Source: Rhodanobacter humi
Lineage (GTDB): Bacteria > Pseudomonadota > Gammaproteobacteria > Xanthomonadales > Rhodanobacteraceae
Reading direction: 5' to 3'
Length of the DNA: 64,000 nt
Assembly (NCBI RefSeq): GCF_041107455.1
Contig: NZ_JBGBPY010000001.1
Coordinates: 1,054,001 to 1,118,000 of the forward strand
The position numbers and the translations under genes are program-made. Below, piece by piece: positions 44,705 through 53,447 of the stretch (positions are counted from its first letter, which is position 1; every line of letters starts with the position of its first letter). The notes under the pieces were generated by a model that searched no databases, was not told the DNA's origin, and worked only from the letters and a program-made list of their open reading frames with translations.

Positions 44705-47700
44705 ATGAACGACCCGAACCGCCAGCGCCCCGCGCCCGCCGCCGACCGCCCCCTGCGCGAACTGCGCCGGGCGCTGGACGGCGTGTGCAGCCACGACTTC
44801 GGTCGCCTGCTGGGGCGCTGGCGCGGGCTGTCGAAACGGCCGGACGCGGACAAGCTGGCGATGCTCGCCGCGGATATCGAAATCTCCGCCGCGAAACGCC
44901 GCACCCGCGCCGCGGCCAAGCCCGCGATCCGATTGGACGAATCGCTGCCGATCACCGCGCGTGCGGACGAGATCGTCAAGCTGATCCGCGAGCACCAGGT
45001 AGTGGTGATCGCCGGCGAGACCGGTTCGGGCAAGACCACGCAGTTGCCCAAGCTGTGCCTCGCCGCCGGTCGTGGCGAGGCGGGACTGATCGGCTGCACC
45101 CAGCCGCGCCGGCTCGCCGCGCGTTCGGTGGCGCGCCGCGTGGCGGAGGAACTGGGCACGCCACTCGGCGACCAGGTGGGCTTCCAAGTGCGCTTCACCG
45201 ACCAGGTGAGCGAACGCACGCTGGTGAAGTTCATGACCGACGGCATCCTGCTCGCCGAGACGCAGGGCGATCCGTGGCTGTCAGCCTACGACACGCTGAT
45301 CATCGACGAGGCGCACGAGCGCAGCCTCAACATCGACTTCCTGCTCGGGTATCTCAAGCGGCTCGCCGCGAAGCGGCCCGAGCTGAAGATCATCGTCACC
45401 TCGGCCACCATCGACACCGCGCGCTTCGCCGAGCACTTCGGCGGCGCACCGGTGGTGTCGGTTGAGGGGCGCGCGTATCCGGTGGAATTGCGCTGGCGGC
45501 CGGCAGGGCAAAACCGGGGTCAGAGTGGCCTTTCGCAGGCGAAAGGCCACTCTGACCCCGGTTTTGCTTTCCAGCAAGGCAGCGCCGAACACATCGCCGC
45601 CGTGCTGGACGAGATCATCGCCGACCGCAGCCTGGGCGGCGGCCCCGGCGACGTGCTGGTGTTCCTGCCCGGCGAACGCGAGATCCGCGACGCGCACCTG
45701 CTGCTGTCGCGCCGCCAGTACCGCGAAACCGAGATCCTGCCGCTGTACGCGCGGCTGTCCGCCACCGACCAGGACCGCGTGTTCAAGCCCGGCCCGAAGC
45801 GTCGCGTGGTGCTGGCGACGAACGTGGCCGAGACCTCGCTCACCGTGCCGCGCATCCGCTACGTGGTCGACACCGGCAGCGCGCGGGTGAAGCGCTACAG
45901 CCAGCGCAGCCAGCTGGAACGCCTGCACGTGGAGCCCATCTCGCAGGCCGCCGCCGACCAGCGCAAGGGCCGCTGCGGCCGCATCGGCCCGGGCATCTGC
46001 TATCGCCTCTACGACGAGGCGGATTTCGCCGTGCGCAACGCCTTCACCGACCCCGAACTGCTGCGCTCCTCGCTGGCCAACGTGATCCTGCGCATGCTGG
46101 CGCTGAAGCTGGGCGACGTGGACGACTTCCCCTTCCTCGACGCGCCCGATCCGCGCGTGGTCGCCGACGGCTACCGCCGCCTCGCCGAGATCGGCGCCAT
46201 CGACGCGGCGCGCGCGCTCACCGCCACCGGCCGCACGCTGGCGAAGCTGCCGATCGACGTGCAGCTCGCGCGCATGCTGGTGGAGGCGGAAAAACTCGGC
46301 GCGCTGCGCGAGCTGCTGACGGTGGTCTCCTTCCTCAGCATCCAGGATCCGCGCGAACGCCCCGCCGACGCGCGCCAGCAGGCCGATCAGGCGCATGCGG
46401 CGTTTGCCGATCCCAAGTCGGATTTCGTCGGCGTACTGAACCTGTGGCGCGACTACCACAAGGCACACGAGGAACTGACGCAATCGAAACTGCGCGACTG
46501 GTGCTCGCGGCATTTCCTCAGCTTCATGCGCATGCGCGAATGGCGCGAGCTGCATCGGCAGTTGCTGCTGGTGGTGCAGGAGTTGGGGTGGAAGCTGGAT
46601 GCTCAAGCTCCCTCTCCCTCGCCTGCTCTTGGCCCCCTCTCCCCCAAGCAGAGCTTGGGGGAGAGGGCTGGGGTGAGGGGGGCAAGCTCGCGGAGAACTG
46701 ACAAGAACAAAGACGCTTCGCACGGACGCTCACGCAAGCCCCAACCCCTCACCCCAACCCTCTCCCAGGAGGGGAGAGGGAGTGAGGATGAGGCGGCGCG
46801 CCAATTCGAAAACATTCACCGCTCCCTCCTCGCCGGCCTGCCCACCCAAGTCGGCCGCAAGGACGAGCGCGGCATCTACCAGGGCACGCGCGAGCGCAAG
46901 TTCCAAGTCTTCCCCGGCTCGGCGCTGGCGAAGGTGCCGCCGAACTGGATCTTCGCCGCGCAGATCCTCGATGTGGGCGGCAAGGTGTGGGCGATGATGT
47001 GCGCACGCATCGAGCCCGTATGGGTCGAGCAGCAGGCTGCGCATCTGCTGAAATCCTCCTGCCGCGACGCGCACTGGTCGAAGAAGCGCGGCTGCGTGGT
47101 GGCCTACGAGCAGGTGAGTCTGTTTGGCCTGAACCTGGTCGAGCGCCGGGCGGTGACATTCGAGAAACAGGATCCCACGCTGGCCCACGAGATCTTCCTG
47201 CGCGAGGCACTGGCGCGCGGCGACATCGAGGCGCGCGCCGACTTCGTGCGCGCGAACCAGCGCGTGCTCGAAGACGCCCAGGGCATCGAAGCGAAACAGC
47301 GCCGCGAGGGCCTGATCCGCCACGAGGACGAGCTGGTCGACTTCTTCCGCGACAAGCTGCCGGAAGACATTTCATCCAGCCGTGCATTGGATGCGTGGTA
47401 TCGCCACGCGCGTCCCGCCGAGCAGGCCGCGCTGCGCTGGTCGCTGGATGACGTGATGGTCGGCGGCGCGGGGCTCGATCCGAAAGCGTTTCCCGCGACG
47501 CTGGAGATCGCACCGAAGGGTGGGGCAGCGCAACGTTACCGCCTCGAATACCGCTTCGTGCCCGGCGACGAGGCCGACGGCGTCACCCTGCACCTGCCGC
47601 TGGCGATGTTGAACGCCCTGCCCGCCGCACGCTGCGAATGGCTGGTGCCGGGCCTGCTGGCCGACAAGGCCGCCGAACTGATCCGCGGCCTGCCCAAGGC

Positions 47701-48841
47701 GCTGCGCCGCAACTTCGTGCCCGCGCCGGACTTCGCGCGCGCCTTCGCCGAAGCCGAGGCGCCGCGCGACGAGCCGCTGGCCACGGCGCTGGCTGCGTTC
47801 CTGAAGCGCGCCACCGGCGTGGCCATCGACGCCGGCGAATTCGCTGCGGTGGAACTCGCGCCGCACTTCCTGATGCGCTACCGCGTGCACGACGACAGCG
47901 GCCGCACGCTCGCCGCCAGCCGCGACCTCGCCGCGCTGCGCGCCGAATGGGAAGGCCGCGCGCGCGAAGCGTTCTCGAAGAAGACCGACGTGGAGCTCAC
48001 CCGCGAGGACGTCACCGCGTGGGACTTCGAGGAGATCCCCCGCGAGGTGCGCTCCAAGGGCAACCTGCTCGCCTTCCCCGCGCTGGTCGACCTTGGCGAC
48101 GCCGTGGCGCTGCGCGTGTTCGAGCGTCGCGACGAGGCCGCTGCCGCCCACCTCGACGGCGTGCTGCGCCTGCTGCGCAACGCGCTGGCCAGCGAGCTGA
48201 AACAGGCGCGCCGCCGCCTGCCGATCAGCAACCCGCTGGCACTGAAATACGCCTCGCTGGGCGGCGTGGACGGCCTGCGCGAAGACCTGGTTGAAGGCGG
48301 CCTCGCCGATCTCGTGGCGCGGCTCGACCTCGACGTGTGCAGCGCGGGCGCGTTCGCCGCACTGCACACGCAGGCTGCGCGCGAGTTGTTCGCCGGCGCC
48401 ATCGAACGGCTGAAACTCGCCGAACCGATCATCGAGGCGCAGGCCGAACTGCGGCCCTGGCTGCAACCGCCGCTGCTGGGTTTCGCCCGCGCCAGCTACG
48501 ACGACTTGCGCGAGCAGCTCGACGCCCTGCTCGCGCCCGGCTTCCTGCGCGAACTGCCGCCGGATCGCCTCGCCCACTACCCGCGCTACCTCAAGGCGAT
48601 GCGCCTGCGCGGCGAACGCCTGCGCCAGGACCCCGCGAAGGACCAGCAGCGCATGCTGCAGGTGCTGCCGTATTGGCGCGAGTACCTGAAGCACCGCGCC
48701 GCCGGCGACGAAGGCCTCGGCGAACTGCGCTGGCTGATCGAGGAATGGCGCGTGTCGCTGTTCGCGCAGGAACTGAAGACCGCCGAGCCGGTATCGGCCA
48801 AGCGCCTCGCGAAGGCGCTGGAAGCGATCGCCTCAGCGTGA
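44705..48841 (+). CDS. hrpA: ATP-dependent RNA helicase HrpA with two in-frame repeat insertions
   Basis: 1378 residues from the ATG at 44705, against about 1300 in E. coli. DEAH-box helicase: Walker A GETGSGKTT at 104-112, DEAH at 201-204, SAT motif TSATIDTARF, and the QRKGRCGRIGPG motif VI; OB-fold and the long C-terminal HrpA domain follow. HrpA rescues stalled ribosomes in E. coli. Residues 268-288 are encoded by a 29-bp-arm palindrome and residues about 633-697 by a CCCTCTCCC repeat pair; both keep the frame. Catalytic motifs are intact, so the gene is probably functional. Confidence 0.94.
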   Translation: MNDPNRQRPAPAADRPLRELRRALDGVCSHDFGRLLGRWRGLSKRPDADKLAMLAADIEISAAKRRTRAAAKPAIRLDESLPITARADEIVKLIREHQVVVIAGETGSGKTTQLPKLCLAAGRGEAGLIGCTQPRRLAARSVARRVAEELGTPLGDQVGFQVRFTDQVSERTLVKFMTDGILLAETQGDPWLSAYDTLIIDEAHERSLNIDFLLGYLKRLAAKRPELKIIVTSATIDTARFAEHFGGAPVVSVEGRAYPVELRWRPAGQNRGQSGLSQAKGHSDPGFAFQQGSAEHIAAVLDEIIADRSLGGGPGDVLVFLPGEREIRDAHLLLSRRQYRETEILPLYARLSATDQDRVFKPGPKRRVVLATNVAETSLTVPRIRYVVDTGSARVKRYSQRSQLERLHVEPISQAAADQRKGRCGRIGPGICYRLYDEADFAVRNAFTDPELLRSSLANVILRMLALKLGDVDDFPFLDAPDPRVVADGYRRLAEIGAIDAARALTATGRTLAKLPIDVQLARMLVEAEKLGALRELLTVVSFLSIQDPRERPADARQQADQAHAAFADPKSDFVGVLNLWRDYHKAHEELTQSKLRDWCSRHFLSFMRMREWRELHRQLLLVVQELGWKLDAQAPSPSPALGPLSPKQSLGERAGVRGASSRRTDKNKDASHGRSRKPQPLTPTLSQEGRGSEDEAARQFENIHRSLLAGLPTQVGRKDERGIYQGTRERKFQVFPGSALAKVPPNWIFAAQILDVGGKVWAMMCARIEPVWVEQQAAHLLKSSCRDAHWSKKRGCVVAYEQVSLFGLNLVERRAVTFEKQDPTLAHEIFLREALARGDIEARADFVRANQRVLEDAQGIEAKQRREGLIRHEDELVDFFRDKLPEDISSSRALDAWYRHARPAEQAALRWSLDDVMVGGAGLDPKAFPATLEIAPKGGAAQRYRLEYRFVPGDEADGVTLHLPLAMLNALPAARCEWLVPGLLADKAAELIRGLPKALRRNFVPAPDFARAFAEAEAPRDEPLATALAAFLKRATGVAIDAGEFAAVELAPHFLMRYRVHDDSGRTLAASRDLAALRAEWEGRAREAFSKKTDVELTREDVTAWDFEEIPREVRSKGNLLAFPALVDLGDAVALRVFERRDEAAAAHLDGVLRLLRNALASELKQARRRLPISNPLALKYASLGGVDGLREDLVEGGLADLVARLDLDVCSAGAFAALHTQAARELFAGAIERLKLAEPIIEAQAELRPWLQPPLLGFARASYDDLREQLDALLAPGFLRELPPDRLAHYPRYLKAMRLRGERLRQDPAKDQQRMLQVLPYWREYLKHRAAGDEGLGELRWLIEEWRVSLFAQELKTAEPVSAKRLAKALEAIASA
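45508..45567. repeat. Long palindrome inserted in frame in hrpA
   Basis: 29-bp perfect arms (45508-45536 and 45539-45567) with a 2-base spacer; the arms contain CCGGGGTCAGAGTGGCC. Total 60 bp, a multiple of three, so the hrpA frame is kept. It lies between the first and second RecA-like domains. Confidence 0.9.
46603..46795. repeat. CCCTCTCCC repeat pair inserted in frame in hrpA
   Basis: Left copy contains CCCCTCTCCCCCAAGC and its near complement GCTTGGGGGAGAGGG plus CTGGGGTGAGGGGGG; right copy contains CCCCTCACCCCAACCCTCTCCC and AGGAGGGGAGAGGGAGTGAGG. About 193 bp in all; it encodes a Pro/Ser/Arg-rich stretch with no counterpart in other HrpA proteins. The precise boundaries are approximate. 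Confidence 0.75.
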
Positions 48842-49048
48842 CTTGCGCTTGCGTCGCTGCCACAGCGCCGACATCAGCACGAGCACGGTGGACAGCACAC
48901 CGAACACGGCGCCCAACACCGGATGCTGCTGCGTGAAGTCGAGCAGCGACGGCGCGCCCGCGTCGCTCCACGCCATCAGCAGCCACGCACCCACCAGGGT
49001 GACGCCGGCGGCCAGCAATACCGCCAACAGGGAACGCAACCAGCGCAT
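48833..49048 (-). CDS. Small two-helix membrane protein (unknown function)
   Basis: 71 residues. Helices at about 5-27 and 44-63, joined by a short loop (SDAGAPSLLDFTQQHP), with a very basic C-terminus (RRKRKSR) that should stay cytosolic. No family recognised. Its 3' end overlaps the hrpA 3' end antisense by nine bases. The start region is only 114 bp from relA, so a shared divergent promoter region is likely. Confidence 0.6.
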   Translation of the reverse strand: MRWLRSLLAVLLAAGVTLVGAWLLMAWSDAGAPSLLDFTQQHPVLGAVFGVLSTVLVLMSALWQRRKRKSR

Positions 49049-49131
49049 GGACAAGTCCTGCCGAAACCGAAAGGTGGATCGGCATGATTCTGTGGCCGGT
49101 GGCCGGCAAAGCCAAGCGCCGGCAATCCACC

Positions 49132-49137
49132 TAAAAT
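49132..49137 (+). promoter_or_regulatory. Candidate -10 box of relA
   Basis: TAAAAT lies 26 bases before the ATG at 49163. If it is used, transcription would begin after the alternative ATG at 49136, which favours the 49163 start. No good -35 is seen. Confidence 0.3.
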
Positions 49138-49162
49138 GGATGCACCCGATACGGTCCCGGCC

Positions 49163-51304
49163 ATGACCACGCACCCGCAATCTGCTCGCCTGCAAGCCTG
49201 GCGCGACCGCGCCGGCACGCTGCCGCCCGCGCTGGCCGCGGCGCTGGAAGCCTGCCTGGCGCGGCCGGTGGACCAGGCTGAATGCGCCGACGTGCTCGAC
49301 CTGCTGGCGATGCTGGGTTGCGACGCGCCCACCCAGGCGGCGGCGTTGTGGTTCGCGCTGTCGCGCGTCGATCCCGCGCTGTGGCAGGCCGAGGCCCCGC
49401 GGTTGCCGGCAGACGTGCGCCGGCTGGTGGAAGGCCAGCAGGCCGCCGAGCAGGTATGGGCGCTGCACGCGCAACACGCCAGGGACGGCGGCTCCGAAGG
49501 CCTGCGCCGGCTGCTGCTGGCGATCATCCGCGACCTGCGCGTGGTGTTCGTGCTGCTGGCGCGCCAGCTCGCGCGCATGCGCGCGGCGGCGGCGCTGCCC
49601 GAGGCCGAGCGGCTGGAACTGGCGCGGCTCACCCGCGACATCCACGCGCCGCTCGCGAACCGCCTCGGCATCTGGCAGCTGAAGTGGGAGCTGGAGGATC
49701 TCGCCTTCCGCCACCTGGAGCCGGATACCTACCGGCGCATCGCGAAGCTGCTGGACGAGCGCCGCGCCGACCGCGAGGCCTTCATCCGCGAATCACTGGC
49801 CATGCTGGGCGACGCGCTCGTGGCCGCCGGCATCCGCGCCGAGCTGGCCGGGCGGCCCAAGCACATCTATTCCATCTGGAAGAAGATGCAGAAAAAGGGC
49901 GTTGAGTTCGCCGAGCTGTACGACATCCGCGCGGTGCGCGTGCTGGTCGATTCGGTGGCCGACTGCTACGCCGCGCTGGGCGTGGTGCACACGTTGTGGC
50001 CGCACCTGCCGCGCGAATTCGACGACTACCTCGCGCGTCCCAAGGGCAACGGCTACCGCTCGCTGCACACCGCGGTGATCGGCCCGCGCGACCGCACGCT
50101 GGAAGTGCAGATCCGCACCCACGAGATGCACCGCGCGAACGAGCTCGGCGTGGCCGCGCACTGGCGCTACAAGGAAGGCGGCGGTGCCGATGCCGAGTTC
50201 GAGGCGAAGATCGCCTGGATGCGCAAGCTGCTGGACACGCGCAGCGAGGACGAGGGCGCGCTGGCCGCCGACCTCAAGACCGCGCTGATGGAGGATCGCG
50301 TCTACCTGCTCACGCCGAAGGGCGAGGTGGTGGACCTGCCGCACGGCGGCACCGTGCTGGACTTCGCCTACCACGTGCACACCGAGGTGGGCCACCGTTG
50401 CCGCGGCGCCAAGGTCAACGGCCGCATCGTGCCGCTCACCTTCCAGCCGCAGAGCGGCGACCGCGTGGAGATCCTCACCGCAAAGCAGGCCGAGCCCAGC
50501 CGCGACTGGCTGTCGCCGCACCACGGCTACCTCAACAGCTCGCGGGCGCGCGACAAGGTGCGCGCGTGGTTCCGCCGGCTGGCGCACGACGCCAATCTCG
50601 CGGTGGGCCGCGTGATGTTCGAGCGCGAACTGAAGCGCCTCGCCCTGGCCGAGGTGGGTCTGACGAAACTGCCCGCGCACTTCCACCTGAAGAACCAGGA
50701 CGAGCTGCTGGTGGCGCTGGCGCTCAACGAGATCAGCACCGGCCAGATCGCCCGCGCGCTGCAGGACATCGCCCAGCCGGAGGACGCCGAGCCGGCACTG
50801 CCGCTGGCGCCCGTGCGCCCGGCGCCGGCGCGCGATCCCGGCGCGCTCAGCATCGAGGGCATCGGCAACCTGCTCACCACGCTGGCGCGCTGCTGCCAGC
50901 CGCTGCCCGGCGACCCGGTGCGCGGCTACGTCACCAAGGGCCGCGGCGTGTCGGTGCACCGCGCCGACTGCGCCAGCCTCGCGCGGCTGGCGCGGCGCGA
51001 TCCGGACCGGGTGATCGAGGTGAACTGGGGCAAGGCCAGCGCCCAGGCCTACGAGGTGGACATCGAGCTGCGCGGCTACGACCGCAAGGGCTTGCAGAAG
51101 GACGTCACCGGCACGATCAGCAACGCGAACATCCCGATCATCGCCTCCTCCAGCCGCGCCGACGCCAGGAGCGGCGAGGTGGGGATGCGCTTCGCGCTGC
51201 GCGTGCGCGACTTCGAGCAGCTCTCCACCCTGCTGGGCCGTCTGCTGGCGCTGCCGAACGTGCTGGAGGCGCGGCGCATCGGTGGCTCGCGCACGCCAGC
51301 CTGA
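49163..51304 (+). CDS. relA: GTP pyrophosphokinase RelA (ppGpp synthetase)
   Basis: 713 residues from the ATG at 49163; the ATG at 49136 would add nine. Makes (p)ppGpp on stalled ribosomes. The N-terminal hydrolase domain lacks the HD pair, as in RelA. The synthetase domain has RPKHIYSIWKKMQKKG and the acidic EFDD motif (Glu285-Asp288), which marks RelA rather than SpoT. TGS domain from about 395 (VYLLTPKGEVVDLPHGGTVLDFAY), zinc-finger Cys pair in ARCCQPLPGDP, and a C-terminal ACT domain. A separate SpoT is expected elsewhere in the genome. Confidence 0.95.
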   Translation: MTTHPQSARLQAWRDRAGTLPPALAAALEACLARPVDQAECADVLDLLAMLGCDAPTQAAALWFALSRVDPALWQAEAPRLPADVRRLVEGQQAAEQVWALHAQHARDGGSEGLRRLLLAIIRDLRVVFVLLARQLARMRAAAALPEAERLELARLTRDIHAPLANRLGIWQLKWELEDLAFRHLEPDTYRRIAKLLDERRADREAFIRESLAMLGDALVAAGIRAELAGRPKHIYSIWKKMQKKGVEFAELYDIRAVRVLVDSVADCYAALGVVHTLWPHLPREFDDYLARPKGNGYRSLHTAVIGPRDRTLEVQIRTHEMHRANELGVAAHWRYKEGGGADAEFEAKIAWMRKLLDTRSEDEGALAADLKTALMEDRVYLLTPKGEVVDLPHGGTVLDFAYHVHTEVGHRCRGAKVNGRIVPLTFQPQSGDRVEILTAKQAEPSRDWLSPHHGYLNSSRARDKVRAWFRRLAHDANLAVGRVMFERELKRLALAEVGLTKLPAHFHLKNQDELLVALALNEISTGQIARALQDIAQPEDAEPALPLAPVRPAPARDPGALSIEGIGNLLTTLARCCQPLPGDPVRGYVTKGRGVSVHRADCASLARLARRDPDRVIEVNWGKASAQAYEVDIELRGYDRKGLQKDVTGTISNANIPIIASSSRADARSGEVGMRFALRVRDFEQLSTLLGRLLALPNVLEARRIGGSRTPA

Positions 51305-51389
51305 ACGCGTGTTCCCGCGCGATGCGGCACCGCGGCAACACGATGCTAAAGTTCCCCACGATGAGCCGCGACGCTCAGCCAGAAAGTTC

Positions 51390-51487
51390 CGTTCGCGCTG
51401 AGCGTAGCTTGCGACAGCAAGCAAAGTCGAAGCGCCCAACTGCAACCCTTCGACTTCGGCCCTGCGGGCCTACGCTCAGAGCCTGCC
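51390..51487. repeat. REP-like inverted pair (GTAG-headed family), second copy
   Basis: Left head GTTCGCGCTGAGCGTAG followed by stem CTTGC-GACA-GCAAG; then the segment AAGTCGAAG; right half reads, in reverse, CTGAGCGTAGGCCCGCAGGGCC (stem GCCC-GCA-GGGC). Related to 3462-3546. It lies just after relA and may act as its terminator. Confidence 0.75.
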
Positions 51488-51555
51488 CCGGACTTGATCC
51501 GGGGGTGAACGGTGGAGGTACCGGCTGATCCATGTTGCCAATCAGGAAGTTTCCT

Positions 51556-51672
51556 TGCAATCACCCTTGATCGCATGAGTCACACGGACGGCCATCCATG
51601 GCCGCACTCGGGTTTCACTGCGATCATCCTTGATCGCATGAGTCACACGGGCGGCCATCCATGGCCGCACTC
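51556..51672. repeat. Direct repeat of a 54-bp unit with a CGGCCATCCATGGCCG hairpin
   Basis: Unit A 51556-51609 and unit B 51619-51672 differ at three positions, period 63 bp. Each ends with a hairpin whose arms are CGGCCAT and ATGGCCG. It fills most of the rest of the 400-bp gap between relA and the TPR gene, including the region where the TPR gene promoter must be. Two units only; not a CRISPR. Confidence 0.8.
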
Positions 51673-51704
51673 TTCAATATGGTTCATTTGAACTTCCCAA
51701 CCCC

Positions 51705-53447
51705 ATGAGCAGACGCCGCGACCAGCACGAATCCGACCACCGCGGACGCACCGAGCCCACGCTGGGCGATCTGGGCGGGCTCGACGAACCGCCGCGCAGC
51801 GCCGCACCGCCCGACGACCTGCCCTCGGTGGACGCCGAGCCGCGCGGCTGGCGCCGTGCCTCGAAGCTGCCGCGCCGCTCCCGTCGTCGCGGCTGGCTGG
51901 TGCCCGTGCTGGTGCTGGCGCTGATCGGCGTGGTGGGTGGCGCGTGGATCGAGCAGAACCGCCTGCGCAACCTGCTGCCGCGCACCGAACTCAACGACGT
52001 GCTCAGCCGCGCGCAGCAGGCGCTGGCCGCTGGCCATCTGGACGGCGACGACGGCAACAGCGCGCGCGAACTGTTCCAGGCCGCGGTGGCGCTGGAGCCG
52101 GACAACGACGCCGCGCGCAACGGCCTGCACCAGGTCGGCATGGCCGAAGTCTCGCAGGCCGACGCCGCGCTGCAAGCCGGCCAGCTCGACGTGGCCGCGC
52201 AGAAAGCCGCGGTGGCGCGCGAACTGCTGGGCGGCGGCAGCGACGTCGACCGGCTCGACAAGATGATCGCCGCGAAACGCGGCTCGCAGGTGCAGGTCTC
52301 GACCCTGGTGGATCAGGCGCAGCAGGCGTTTGCCGCCGGCCAGTACGGCGGCGAGCACGGCGCTGGCGCGCTGTACCGGCAGGTGCTCGCGGCCGATCCC
52401 GGCAACGCGGTGGCGCGCCACGGCCTGGACCAGGTCGGCGACGCGCTGGCCGCGCAGGCGCAGAAGGCGCTGGACGCGAACGACGGCACCACCGCCGACG
52501 CCGACATCGAACAACTCGCCGCGCTGCAGCCCAACAACGCCGCCCTGCCCGGCCTGCGCGCCGCCCGCGCACAGGTACGCCAGCAGGACAGCGCCGCGCT
52601 CGACGCCGCCCTGCAGCAGGGTGACGACGCGCTGCGCGCCGGCCGCATCGACGGCCCCGGCGACGACACCGCGCTGGCGCACTACAAGGCCGCGCTCGCG
52701 CTCGCCCCCGACAACCCGCAGGCCGAAGCCGGCTTGGGCAAGGTGGCGCAGGCGCTGACCGTGCAGGCCAACGCGGCGATGGACGCCGGTGACGCCGCGC
52801 AGGCCGGCACCCTGCTCGACCATGCCGCGGCGCTGGCGCCGAAATCCGCCGACCTCGCCGCCGCCCGCGCACGCCTGCAAGGCATGGCGCAAGCCAAGTC
52901 CAGCCCCCAAACCGGCATCAAGCCCGGCGCCGCGCCGAAAGCCACCGCCCCCGCCGACGAAGATTCCGCCGCCGACGCCGGCCTGCTGCATCCCGCGCTG
53001 ACGCCGCAGCAGAGCGAGCAGATCGCCAGCCTGCTGCAGCAGGCGCAGGCCGCCACGCAACGCGGCGACATCATGCTGCCGCCCGGCAAGAGTGCCTACG
53101 ACCTCTACCGCAACGCACTGGCGATCGACGGCAACAGCGCCGTCGCGCAACACGGCCTGCAAGCCCTGCCGGGCGTAGTGCTGCAACTGTTCAACCGCGC
53201 ACTGGCCGCCGGCGACCTCGCGCGCGCCGGCCAGATGCTGGACAACCTCGCCGACCTCGCCCCTGGCGACGCCTCGCAGAACATCCTGCGCCAGCGCCTC
53301 GCCGGCGCCTGGCTGGACCAGGCCGACCGCCAGCTCGCCAGCGGCAACCGCGCCGGCGCCATGCAAGCGCTGGAACAGGCGCGCAAGCTCGCGCCGAACC
53401 ACCCCCGCGTGCTCGACCTCACCGCCCGCCTGCAGTCGGGGACCTGA
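51705..53447 (+). CDS. Membrane-anchored TPR-like protein with internal repeats (unknown function)
   Basis: 580 residues. A polar, disordered N-terminus with Arg clusters (residues 1-61) precedes one membrane helix at about 62-82; the rest should be periplasmic. Four to five repeats of about 110 residues follow, each with AQQALAAGxxxG-GALxLYxxALAxDPxNxxAxxGLxxV (for example AGHLDGDDGNSARELFQAAV and AGQYGGEHGAGALYRQVLAA), like paired TPR helices. An Ala/Pro/Lys linker lies at about 395-420. Found upstream of an epimerase; a scaffold role is possible but not shown. Confidence 0.75.
   Translation: MSRRRDQHESDHRGRTEPTLGDLGGLDEPPRSAAPPDDLPSVDAEPRGWRRASKLPRRSRRRGWLVPVLVLALIGVVGGAWIEQNRLRNLLPRTELNDVLSRAQQALAAGHLDGDDGNSARELFQAAVALEPDNDAARNGLHQVGMAEVSQADAALQAGQLDVAAQKAAVARELLGGGSDVDRLDKMIAAKRGSQVQVSTLVDQAQQAFAAGQYGGEHGAGALYRQVLAADPGNAVARHGLDQVGDALAAQAQKALDANDGTTADADIEQLAALQPNNAALPGLRAARAQVRQQDSAALDAALQQGDDALRAGRIDGPGDDTALAHYKAALALAPDNPQAEAGLGKVAQALTVQANAAMDAGDAAQAGTLLDHAAALAPKSADLAAARARLQGMAQAKSSPQTGIKPGAAPKATAPADEDSAADAGLLHPALTPQQSEQIASLLQQAQAATQRGDIMLPPGKSAYDLYRNALAIDGNSAVAQHGLQALPGVVLQLFNRALAAGDLARAGQMLDNLADLAPGDASQNILRQRLAGAWLDQADRQLASGNRAGAMQALEQARKLAPNHPRVLDLTARLQSGT

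Noticed and set aside
44705-48841. hrpA as a pseudogene because of foreign DNA inside it
   Set aside because: Both insertions keep the frame, all helicase motifs are intact and the C-terminal domain is complete.
51556-51672. Direct repeats as a possible CRISPR
   Set aside because: Only two units with a 9-bp gap, no cas genes nearby, and the units contain hairpins of a dispersed family.
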